Positions 8,084 through 15,949 of a DNA stretch of 64,000 bases are shown here, in pieces. Source of the DNA: Myxosarcina sp. GI1 (GTDB lineage Bacteria; Cyanobacteriota; Cyanobacteriia; Cyanobacteriales; Xenococcaceae); the NCBI RefSeq assembly GCF_000756305.1, contig NZ_JRFE01000026.1, positions 110,217 through 174,216 of the forward strand, read 5' to 3'. The notes below the pieces were generated by a model. That model saw only the letters and a program-made list of their open reading frames with translations. It searched no databases and was not told the origin of the DNA. Position 1 is the first letter of the stretch, and each line of letters opens with the position of its first letter. A program made the translations under genes and the position numbers.

Positions 8084-10579
8084 ATGGCTTTTTCTACAAT
8101 AGATTTGTCTGAATTAGATGGCACGCAAGGATTTGTAATTGTAGGTGCAGACAATGGCGGAAATTCTGGACGTTCGGTCAGCACTGCGGGAGATGTAAAC
8201 GGCGATGGCATCAACGATTTAGTTATTGGTGCGCCTTCTGCCGATAAGAGCGGTAACTACAGTAACGAAGGTGAAAGTTATGTCGTTTTTGGCAGTAGCA
8301 GTAGCTTCGATCCCAATTTAGAACTTTCGCAACTTAATGGTAACGATGGTTTTGTCATTACAGGTATCGACAATAACGATAATTTGGGGCGTTCGGTCAG
8401 TAGTGCGGGAGATGTAAACGGCGATGATATCGACGATATAGTTATTGGCGCACCTTATGCTGGTACTGGAGGCGAAAGCTATGTCGTTTTTGGCAGTAGT
8501 GATGGATTTGATGCTAGTTTAGAACCTTCGCAACTAGATGGTAGCAACGGTTTTGTCATCCCAGGCATTAACAATGGTGACGAATTAGGTCGTTCGGTCA
8601 GCAGTGCGGGAGATGTAAACGGCGATGGCATCGATGACCTGATTATCGGCGCACCTTCTGCCGATGAAAACGGCAATTACGATAACGAAGGCGCAAGCTA
8701 TGTTGTTTTTGGTAGTAGTAATGGCTTTAACGCTAATTTAGACCCTGAAACATTAGATGGAAATAATGGTTTTGTCATTCCTGGTATCGATAATTACGAT
8801 AATTCTGGACGTTCGGTCAGCAGCGCGGGAGACGTAAATGGCGATGGCATCGACGACCTGATTATCGCCGCACCTAATGCCGGTGAGAGTGGTAGTTACA
8901 GTAACGAAGGTGAAAGCTATATAGTGTTTGGCGGTTCTGAGATAGCAACTTCTGGTACTTTGTTGCTTTCAGAACTAGACGGTAACAATGGTTTTGTTAT
9001 TGGAGGGAGCGATAGCTATGATAATTTAGGGAGTTCGGTCAGCAGTGCGGGAGATGTCAACGGCGATGGCATCAACGACCTGATTATCGGCGCACCTTAT
9101 GCTGGTACTGGAGGCGAAAGCTATGTCATTTTTGGCAGTAGCGATGGATTTGATGCTAGTTTGGAACCCTCGCAACTAGATGGTAGCAATGGTTTTGTCA
9201 TTACAAGCATTAACAATGGCGACAACTTAGGTAGTTCGGTCGGCACAGCGGGAGACATCAATGGCGATGGCATTGACGACCTGATTATTGGCGCACCTTC
9301 TGCCGACGAAAGCGGCAATTACAGTAACGAAGGAGAAAGCTATGTCATTTTTGGTAGTAGCAGTGATTTTGATGCCAATCTAGATTTAGCCAATCCTGAT
9401 AACTTTGATGGTTTTATCTTTACAGGCATTGATAACAATGACAATTTAGGTAGTTCGGTTAGTACCGCTGGTGATGTGAACGGTGATGGTATTGACGACC
9501 TGATTATCGGCGCACCTTATGCTGGTGGAGGCAATAATTATAGTTATAACAACGAAGGAGAAAGCTATGTCATCTTTGGTATTGCTCCTTTAGAATTTAT
9601 TGGCACTGACAATGATGATGTTTTAACTGGTGGTGATGGAGATGACTTTCTTTCTGGTTTGGGAGGTAATGACATTATCCAGGGTCGTGATGGCAGAGAT
9701 GAAATTTTGGGTGGTGATGGAAAAGACTTAATTACTGGAGGAGATGGCAGTGATACTGTTAGCGGCGAAGCAAGCGATGACAACATCTCTGGTAATGATG
9801 GTAATGATAGTCTAAGCGGCAATAGCGGCGAAGACGATATTTTTGGTGGTAATGGCAACGATACGCTCAATGGTAATAGTGAATCCGACCGTCTTTTCGG
9901 AGAGGCTGGTAACGACAGTATTACTGGTGGTGCGGCAGGCGATCGCCTTTTTGGCGATATCGGTAATGATTCTCTAGCAGGAAACGGTGGAAACGACCTG
10001 GTTTTAGGTGAAGCTGGTAATGATGTGATTTATGGCGGTTCGGGCAATGACTCTCTTAGGGGTAACTTTGGTGAGGATTTAATTTTTGGTAATAGTGGTG
10101 CCGATAAAGTTGTTGGTAATGATGGCGATGATACTCTAAATGGAGGAACTGGAGACGACACCCTTATTGGCGGTAACGGTAATGATAGTCTCAGTGGTAA
10201 TAGCAATAATAATTTGTTAATCGGAGTTAATCTAAATAGTGCTAGCGTTGGCGAATTAGATACCCTAACTGGTGGCAGCGGAAGCGATACCTTTGTACTA
10301 GCAAATACCAACGATGTCTTCTACGATGATGGCGATAATTTTACCTCTGGGGAAGAAGATTTTGCACTAATTACTAATTTCAATTTAGAACAAGATACGA
10401 TTCAACTTCAAGGAACGACAGACAATTATAGCCTCGACTTCTTTACTTCTACGGCAGGAACTATTAATGCCAAACTAATATACGATTCGGGTATTGATAG
10501 CACGGGAGAAACTATTGCAGTTATAGAAGATGTTAACTCTAACTTGAGTATCGAAGATTCTGCTTTTACTTTTGTTTAA
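8084..10579 (+). CDS. Large FG-GAP / RTX repeat protein, probably secreted
   Basis: 831 residues. Residues about 1-505 hold seven integrin-alpha-like FG-GAP repeats, each with a Ca-binding D-x-NGDG-x-D/N loop (AGDVNGDGIDDLIIGAP) and an ESYVVFGSS strand. Residues about 505-735 hold glycine/aspartate-rich nonapeptide RTX repeats (GGDGDDFLSGLGGND type). The C-terminus (SGSDTFVL, then DFALITNFNLEQDTIQL) is the typical end of cyanobacterial RTX proteins and probably carries the uncleaved type I secretion signal. No N-terminal signal peptide is present, in line with that route. A calcium-stabilised cell-surface or matrix role is likely. Repeats 5-7 look like a duplication of repeats 2-4. No secretion genes are adjacent. 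Confidence 0.88.
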   Translation: MAFSTIDLSELDGTQGFVIVGADNGGNSGRSVSTAGDVNGDGINDLVIGAPSADKSGNYSNEGESYVVFGSSSSFDPNLELSQLNGNDGFVITGIDNNDNLGRSVSSAGDVNGDDIDDIVIGAPYAGTGGESYVVFGSSDGFDASLEPSQLDGSNGFVIPGINNGDELGRSVSSAGDVNGDGIDDLIIGAPSADENGNYDNEGASYVVFGSSNGFNANLDPETLDGNNGFVIPGIDNYDNSGRSVSSAGDVNGDGIDDLIIAAPNAGESGSYSNEGESYIVFGGSEIATSGTLLLSELDGNNGFVIGGSDSYDNLGSSVSSAGDVNGDGINDLIIGAPYAGTGGESYVIFGSSDGFDASLEPSQLDGSNGFVITSINNGDNLGSSVGTAGDINGDGIDDLIIGAPSADESGNYSNEGESYVIFGSSSDFDANLDLANPDNFDGFIFTGIDNNDNLGSSVSTAGDVNGDGIDDLIIGAPYAGGGNNYSYNNEGESYVIFGIAPLEFIGTDNDDVLTGGDGDDFLSGLGGNDIIQGRDGRDEILGGDGKDLITGGDGSDTVSGEASDDNISGNDGNDSLSGNSGEDDIFGGNGNDTLNGNSESDRLFGEAGNDSITGGAAGDRLFGDIGNDSLAGNGGNDLVLGEAGNDVIYGGSGNDSLRGNFGEDLIFGNSGADKVVGNDGDDTLNGGTGDDTLIGGNGNDSLSGNSNNNLLIGVNLNSASVGELDTLTGGSGSDTFVLANTNDVFYDDGDNFTSGEEDFALITNFNLEQDTIQLQGTTDNYSLDFFTSTAGTINAKLIYDSGIDSTGETIAVIEDVNSNLSIEDSAFTFV

Positions 10580-10967
10580 AGCTAGGCAACGATTAGGAAT
10601 TTTTTCTTCCCACTGCTAAAAAAGTAGACTAATCAAAATATCTGTTCCTCTGTTTCAACAAGAGAGATGTTTTGCGAGGGCTTCAACGTAAATATCGTAA
10701 ATATCGCCGTCTTGACGTTCCCATCGAACGCCGAAAAATTAACTTTAATGGTTTTTTATCTTTGGCTACCGTTCACATCGTCAGTGCGCGGTAGCGCAAT
10801 CGTCTTCTTATAAAATATCCAATTTGTCTGTTGTCACCAACAGAAAATTCTTAACTCCCCAAGGCATTGAGTAAACTAGGTTTCGGAGCAGACAATAATG
10901 ACAATTAATAAATAACTCTTGGTGCGTTCGATTTTTATCGGTAATTTTTAAGGTGTGTTTGCCTTGT
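10580..10967. other. Intergenic region with transposase remnant
   Basis: 388 bp between the RTX gene and the carotenoid-binding gene. The part at 10633-10797 still encodes an IS5-like transposase tail (listed separately). The remainder shows no gene. I could not see terminal inverted repeats or a target duplication. Confidence 0.5.
10633..10797 (+). pseudogene. IS5-like transposase C-terminal remnant
   Basis: An open stretch after a TAA at 10630 ends at a TAG near 10795. It encodes NKRDVLRGLQRKYRKYRRLD followed by IERRKINFNGFLSLATVHI, and resembles the C-terminus of IS5-family (DDE) transposases, whose pattern is roughly RDVVERTF.WLQRKYRRLVVRWER..NF..FLSLATIHI. The catalytic acidic residues and the entire 5' part are missing, and the block around LRGLQRKYRKY looks rearranged, so this is a dead fragment. 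I recalled the family pattern from memory and did not search for it. Confidence 0.45.
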
Positions 10968-11375
10968 CTATTGTCGCATTGTTAAAAGTTCTTGAGGAGA
11001 AGCCAATAGTTTTATTTTTACGTTATCTAAACTGCCGTTGCTATTTAATACTAACTGCCAACGAACGTTAACACTAAATAAAGCCGTTTGTACTTTACCC
11101 ATAACAGTAAACAAAGATGAGTTTACATTTGTTTCGTCTGTTTCACTAATTCCCCGATTGGGGATCAATTTCATACCCGTAGCTTCTGCTTCTAAATAAG
11201 CAGCAATTTTTTCTCTACCTACAACAGGGGCAGTAAATGGTGCGTGTAAAATACCATCTTCAGCAAATAAGGATGCTGTTTCATCAAATCTACTTTTGTT
11301 AATAGTAGTAAAATAATCTAAAATGACAGGCTCGGTGATTCCTTTAATAATTAAATTTTCTGTATCGACAGACAT
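10968..11375 (-). CDS. OCP C-terminal-domain homologue (CTDH), NTF2-like carotenoid carrier
   Basis: A 135-residue NTF2-fold protein that aligns along its length with the C-terminal domain of the orange carotenoid protein: LDYFTTINKSRFDETASLF, then PFTAPVVGREKI, MKLIPNRGI, GKVQT, and LLASPQELLTMR at the end. The two OCP residues that hydrogen-bond the keto group, Tyr201 and Trp288, correspond to Tyr21 and Trp106 here. Stand-alone CTDHs bind and transfer keto-carotenoids and quench singlet oxygen. No cysteine is present, so the disulfide-linked dimer reported for some CTDHs cannot form. No helical carotenoid protein (HCP) gene is adjacent. Confidence 0.87.
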   Translation of the reverse strand: MSVDTENLIIKGITEPVILDYFTTINKSRFDETASLFAEDGILHAPFTAPVVGREKIAAYLEAEATGMKLIPNRGISETDETNVNSSLFTVMGKVQTALFSVNVRWQLVLNSNGSLDNVKIKLLASPQELLTMRQ

Positions 11376-11531
11376 AGCATTCGATCGCGTTAGACAACGA
11401 TCGCCAGTTTAAAATATTCAATTTATTTTTTCTTGTGTCTTCAGAATGACTTTTTTAAAGTTGAGATCGCGCTCTGTTTCTTCAACTGTGTCTGATATTT
11501 TTAATTAAGGAGCAGTTAAAGTAGATTAGCA

Positions 11532-11981
11532 GTGCAAGCGATCGTTTTTATAGGTATCCAAGCCAGCGGTAAATCAACCTTCTACAGTCAACGCTTTTTT
11601 CAGACACATGTTCGTATCAATCTAGATATGCTCAAAACCAGACACCGAGAAAAAAGGCTTCTAGAAACTTGCCTTGAGATTGCTCAACCATTTGTGGTAG
11701 ACAATACCAATCCCACTCCAGAAGAACGCAAACGCTACATTGAGCCAGCAAAAGAGCGCGGTTTTAAAATTATTGGATATTATTTTGAGTCTAAGATTGC
11801 CGATTCAATTCGGCGCGATCGTAACCGTCCACCAAAACAACAAATTCCCGAAAAAGGGATTAGAGGAACATACGCACGATTAATAATACCAATCTATGCA
11901 GAAGGCTTTGACGAACTCTACTACGTTCGGTTATTACCAGAAAGAGAATTTATTGTAGAGAAATGGGTTAGTAAAATTTGA
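11532..11981 (+). CDS. P-loop kinase of the polynucleotide-kinase type
   Basis: A 149-residue protein with a Walker A GIQASGKST (residues about 8-16) and VRINLDMLK after it, then VVDNTNPTPEERKRYI, the NTN/PT pattern of the AAA_33/PNK-like kinases (T4 Pnk kinase domain relatives). It has about the length of a lone kinase domain. The substrate is unknown; RNA or DNA 5' ends or small metabolites are possible. The start is a GTG at 11532; the AAGGAG at about 11506 is too far upstream to be a normal ribosome-binding site, so the start is uncertain. It is a single gene with no operon. Confidence 0.75.
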   Translation: MQAIVFIGIQASGKSTFYSQRFFQTHVRINLDMLKTRHREKRLLETCLEIAQPFVVDNTNPTPEERKRYIEPAKERGFKIIGYYFESKIADSIRRDRNRPPKQQIPEKGIRGTYARLIIPIYAEGFDELYYVRLLPEREFIVEKWVSKI

Positions 11982-12126
11982 GTTCTAATTAATATCATTG
12001 ATTTACGAAAAAAACAGATTGCTAGCGAGCATAAGTTTATAAAACTTTCCATCAAGCGACCGTCATGCAGATCTCAGTATCCGATACGATAACTTTAAAA
12101 AACCTTCCAAGAAAAGTTATTATTTT

Positions 12127-12574
12127 TTACTTATTTAAAAATAGACTAGAAATATCTAAATTAAAATTTTTCTTTAGTTCGCATTTTAATTTATTTATAT
12201 AATGTTGTGCTATTTCAGTAAGCACAGTTAATTTTATTTCGTTATTACTTGGAAACACTTCCCATACAGAGCGTAACCTCCAAATATCTTCCTGTTCATT
12301 AACAAATGCTAATATTGGTTCATCTTCATAGTCCATTGATTCATAATAAAAATTAGTAACTTCGTTTTGCTTTATTTTTTTTCACCCAATCGTTCAAACT
12401 AATTGCCAACTCAAGTAGCAAAATATTCTCTTCATCAAAAAAAAGTTTTTTATCAATATAAATCTTTAGTTTGCCTTCAACATTTGCCTGATCTTTCGAG
12501 CCTTCAAAAATAGTAGGTACATTAATAATAGTAAAATTTATTTTTAATTTTTGTCTATTGGGAGTGCATTCCAT
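12127..12574 (-). pseudogene. Frameshifted small conserved gene (two ORFs, one protein)
   Basis: The two minus-strand frames 12353-12574 (73 codons) and 12127-12336 (69 codons) are most simply one gene. A run of eight T (12375-12382; A8 on the coding strand) sits just before the break. With seven instead, the frame runs on as VKKIKQNEVTNFYYESMDYE directly into the second frame, with no stop between, giving a protein of about 148 residues. It looks like a small beta domain (INFTIINVPTIFEG, KIYIDKKLFFDEENILLLEL) plus helix, possibly the DUF7878-type family, of unknown function. It may be a true frameshift mutation, slippage at the homopolymer, or a sequencing error. Confidence 0.6.
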
Positions 12575-12677
12575 ACTCTATTTTGATAATTAGCTGCTAC
12601 ACGAACCATAGTTTTTCTCTAAGTTCCGATTTTCTTTTTATCTTCCTAAATCAGCAACAAATCTAATAAATTTTACA

Positions 12678-13799
12678 TTAATACAGTTCGTATTTTAATA
12701 ACGTACAGGGAATAGCACCATTATAAACTTGCGTACGGCTAGAAGTTCGCAAACCCACTTTTTTAGTTAGCTGCCTACTTCCCGTTAATATATACGCCGT
12801 CCAACCTGTAAATTTTTGCTTAAAAGTATCTCCTAAAAGCTGATAGAGTTCGCCTAATTCAGATTCTTTACCAATGCGCTTACCGTAGGGAGGATTGCAA
12901 ATAATTATTCCTTTCTCTGCTGGTGGTTGTATATTTGATAATTCTTGTTGTTTTAAAGTTATTATATTTTCTACACCACATTCTTTAGCATTAATTATTG
13001 CCTGTTCGATAACGTTCTTATTTTTATCGCTGCCAACTATCGGAACATCAATAGTAGATAATTGTTTTTCTTTGGCTTCATCAACAACTTTTTTCCACAA
13101 GCTTTCATCGAAATCTAACCAAGTTTGAAAGCCAAATTTACGCTCTAAACCTGGAGCAATATTTAGTGCTTTTAAGGTGGCTTCTATAGGTAAAGTTCCC
13201 GAACCACATAAAGGATCTAAAAACGGTATATTGGGTGTCCATTCAGCCATATCTAATAATGCGGAGGCGAGGGTTTCTTTTAGAGGTGCGTTACCCATTG
13301 CCGAATGATAACCCCGACGATGCAAACTCGAACCAGAACTATCTAAACTAAGAATACAGCGATCGCCATTTATATGTGCGTTAATTAAAACATCGGGATT
13401 TTCTATATCTATGCTAGAACGTTTTCCCTTAGTTTTGCGCTGGCGATCGACGATCGCATCTTTAATTTTTAGAGCGGTAAAGTGAGTGTGATTGAGATGT
13501 TGGTTTTGACCAGTGCAGTTTACTGCTATAGTCATGTTAGGCTGCAAGTATTCTGCCCAATTGAGATTATAAACCTGACGGTAAAGCTGTTGGGCATTGT
13601 AACTTTTAACCTCGGCTATAGGCACGAGAAGGCGAAATAAAGTTCTGGCACAGAGGTTAACGCGATAGAGTAAAGCTTTGTCTCCTTGAAAATGCACTCC
13701 CGTAAAATCGGGACGGACATTTTTAGCACCCAAACTGGTTAATTCTTTAGCGGCGATCGCCTCTAAGCCGCGAGCTACAGTAGCAAAATAGTTATTCAT
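12678..13799 (-). CDS. THUMP-domain class I RNA methyltransferase (RlmL N-terminal-like)
   Basis: 373 residues. An N-terminal THUMP domain (about 1-165, beginning FATVARGLEAIAAKELTSLG) binds RNA. A Rossmann methyltransferase follows, with the SAM motif DPLCGSGTLPIEA (about 197-209) and the catalytic NPPYGKRIG motif (about 302-310), typical of exocyclic-amine N-methylation. It matches the UPF0020 family related to the 23S rRNA m2G2445 methyltransferase RlmL/YcbY without its C-terminal RlmK half. The product is probably m2G in 23S rRNA, by family. It is a single gene. Confidence 0.9.
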   Translation of the reverse strand: MNNYFATVARGLEAIAAKELTSLGAKNVRPDFTGVHFQGDKALLYRVNLCARTLFRLLVPIAEVKSYNAQQLYRQVYNLNWAEYLQPNMTIAVNCTGQNQHLNHTHFTALKIKDAIVDRQRKTKGKRSSIDIENPDVLINAHINGDRCILSLDSSGSSLHRRGYHSAMGNAPLKETLASALLDMAEWTPNIPFLDPLCGSGTLPIEATLKALNIAPGLERKFGFQTWLDFDESLWKKVVDEAKEKQLSTIDVPIVGSDKNKNVIEQAIINAKECGVENIITLKQQELSNIQPPAEKGIIICNPPYGKRIGKESELGELYQLLGDTFKQKFTGWTAYILTGSRQLTKKVGLRTSSRTQVYNGAIPCTLLKYELY

Positions 13800-13934
13800 T
13801 TGCGGGTTTGAAGGCGCGATTGCGCTCTGCGTACCGCCAAAGGCGATCGCACTTTTTTAGATATTTATATACAGATGTTTATCCTACAGCAAATGTACTC
13901 TATTCTAAAAATTGTAGGATAATAAAAACCAACT

Positions 13935-13963
13935 TTTATTTGTTTGCGTAAAAATACTTAAGG
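13935..13963 (+). promoter_or_regulatory. Candidate regulatory motif upstream of the amylase gene
   Basis: The stretch TTTGTTTGCGTAAAAATAC plus CTTAAGG ends 9 bp before the amylase start. Close relatives occur at 501-520 (fabF/acpP spacer) and at 19112-19134 and 19214-19236 (upstream of the beta-helix gene). It could be an operator or leader element. Only the sequence similarity is observed; no factor is known to me. Confidence 0.3.
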
Positions 13964-13971
13964 TAATCGTA

Positions 13972-15906
13972 ATGGTTTCTAATCCTTCAGGTAAATCAGC
14001 CGCTCCTCAATCTCCTGTAAGTACTAGCCAAGCTCAAGACAAGATTCAGAACTTGTCAGAACAAAAAACAGAAGATCTCGATCTGGACTTTTTATACACT
14101 AGAGATATTGAATTTCGTCAAGAAACTATTTATTTTATCGTAGTCGATCGCTTCAACGATGGCGATCCCAATAACAATCCAGGTCCCAACCCCGAACTAT
14201 ACGATCCTGAATGTCAGGAATGGGGTAAATATTGGGGTGGTGATTTACAGGGAATTATCGATAAGTTAGATTATTTAAAAAATTTGGGAGTTACTGCCGT
14301 TTGGCTCAATCCACTATTCGAGCAGGTAGAAGGACTGTTTGTAGAAAGTGCTGCTATTCATGGCTATTGGACAAAAGACTTTAAACGCATTAATCCCCGC
14401 TTTATTGGCAAAGATGATAATCCCTCTCTTAATGCCACCCAAGACGAAAAAAATACCGCTTTCGATCGCCTGATAGCAGAACTACACAAGCGACAGATGA
14501 AGATGATTCTGGATGTTGTTTGTAACCATAGCAATCCTGAAGTTGACGGTAAAAAAGGCGAACTATATGACGATGGAGTCAAAATTGCCGATTTTAATAA
14601 CGATAAAAACCATTGGTATCATCATTACGGCGCAGTAACTGATTGGGAAGACGAATGGCAGGTACAAAACCGCGAACTATCGGGACTAGCCACCTTTAAC
14701 GAAAACAATACCGAATATCGCAACTATATTAAAGGTGCCATCAAACAGTGGCTAGATCGTGGTGTAGATGTGTTGCGCGTTGATACGGTCAAGCATATGC
14801 CTATTTGGTTCTGGCAAGAGTTTAACGCCGATATAATAGCTCACAAACCCGATGTATTTATCTTTGGCGAGTGGATTTACAGCAGTCCTCATGACGATCG
14901 CTCGGTAGAATTTGCCAACAATTCAGGAATGACCATTCTCGATTTTGGTTTGTGTATAGCTATTCGTCAGGCAGTAGGCTCTTGGGAAGCAGGGGGATTT
15001 CATCTAGTTCAAGAGGTTTTAGATTTAGACTTTCGTTACGATGGTGCGACGGAGTTAATTACCTTTATCGATAACCACGATATGCACCGCTTTCAAACCC
15101 TCAATCCCGATCCCGAATGTTTGCGGTTGGCAATGATATTATTGATGACCTCACGTGGTATTCCCTGTATTTTTTACGGTACGGAACAATATTTACATAA
15201 CGATACTAACGGCGATAATAATCCCTATGGCAATAACGATCCTTACAACCGTCCGATGATGGAAAATTGGGATACAGAAACGCCTTTATATCGCGAAATA
15301 CGCTTTCTTTCTGGGTTACGTCGTCTCAATCCTGCGGTATCTTTGGGCAGTCAGTGGCAAAAATATCTCACACCCGATCTTTACTGTTATACTCGCCGCT
15401 ATCGCGATTCGCGGATTTTTGTCGCGCTTAATCGCGGAGAAGCAGCAACTATAGACAAGGTGCAAACCAACTTTCCCGATGGCGAACATACCTGCATTTT
15501 GACCCATCGAAAATTGGAAGTGAAAGAGGGAATGCTATACAATCTCGAATTAGGTAGTAAAGAAGCGCTTGTTATCAGTCATGTCGGAGAACGTGTTAGA
15601 GGTCAAACTGTAGTTAGGGTACAGTTAAACGGTGTAGATACTCTGCCTGGAGAAACTATCGTTGTTATCGGTAACTGTCCTGAATTGGGTAACTGGAATA
15701 TTGCCGATGCTTATCCTTTAGAATATGTAAACAGTAATACTTGGTTTGGCGAAATTCCCTTTAACGAAAGTGCGGGCAAACTAATTAGCTATAAATATGC
15801 CATGTGGCGCGAAGGACAATCGCCTTTACGAGAAAACAATGTTGCTCGTCGCTGGGTAATTGCCGAATCTGGCACGGTTAAATGGCGCGATCGCTGGGCA
15901 AGTTAA
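13972..15906 (+). CDS. Alpha-amylase family (GH13) protein with C-terminal CBM20
   Basis: 644 residues. After a low-complexity Ser/Pro/Gln-rich N-terminus (1-35) comes a GH13 barrel. Region I is in MILDVVCNHSNP; the nucleophile Asp is in VDVLRVDTVKHMP, the acid/base Glu in FIFGEWIYSSP, and the third Asp in FIDNHDMHR. A beta-sandwich follows, then a CBM20-type starch-binding domain (about 550-644, with VIGNCPELGNWN and the NTWFGEIPF/KYAMW strands). There is no signal peptide, so it probably acts in the cytosol on glycogen or maltodextrins. The GH13 subfamily cannot be told by eye; the cyclodextrin/amylase branch is likely. Confidence 0.9.
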   Translation: MVSNPSGKSAAPQSPVSTSQAQDKIQNLSEQKTEDLDLDFLYTRDIEFRQETIYFIVVDRFNDGDPNNNPGPNPELYDPECQEWGKYWGGDLQGIIDKLDYLKNLGVTAVWLNPLFEQVEGLFVESAAIHGYWTKDFKRINPRFIGKDDNPSLNATQDEKNTAFDRLIAELHKRQMKMILDVVCNHSNPEVDGKKGELYDDGVKIADFNNDKNHWYHHYGAVTDWEDEWQVQNRELSGLATFNENNTEYRNYIKGAIKQWLDRGVDVLRVDTVKHMPIWFWQEFNADIIAHKPDVFIFGEWIYSSPHDDRSVEFANNSGMTILDFGLCIAIRQAVGSWEAGGFHLVQEVLDLDFRYDGATELITFIDNHDMHRFQTLNPDPECLRLAMILLMTSRGIPCIFYGTEQYLHNDTNGDNNPYGNNDPYNRPMMENWDTETPLYREIRFLSGLRRLNPAVSLGSQWQKYLTPDLYCYTRRYRDSRIFVALNRGEAATIDKVQTNFPDGEHTCILTHRKLEVKEGMLYNLELGSKEALVISHVGERVRGQTVVRVQLNGVDTLPGETIVVIGNCPELGNWNIADAYPLEYVNSNTWFGEIPFNESAGKLISYKYAMWREGQSPLRENNVARRWVIAESGTVKWRDRWAS

Positions 15907-15914
15907 TTATTTTT

Positions 15915-15937
15915 AGGGCGTTTGTTTCCAACGCCCT
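15915..15937. repeat. Hairpin between convergent genes
   Basis: AGGGCGTT (15915-15922) pairs perfectly with AACGCCCT (15930-15937) around a 7-nt loop. It lies between the stops of the amylase and beta-helix genes. Neither strand has a proper U-tract after it, so it may protect 3' ends or terminate weakly. The same arm sequence recurs at 51222-51245. Confidence 0.5.
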
Positions 15938-15949
15938 TGAAAGCTAACT

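Noticed and set aside
8479-10311. Minus-strand Ser/Pro/Leu-rich frames opposite the FG-GAP/RTX gene
   Set aside because: Antisense artefacts of the repeats; the plus strand has complete FG-GAP and RTX motifs.
15915-15937. Rho-independent terminator
   Set aside because: Good stem but no U-tract on either strand, so listed only as a hairpin.
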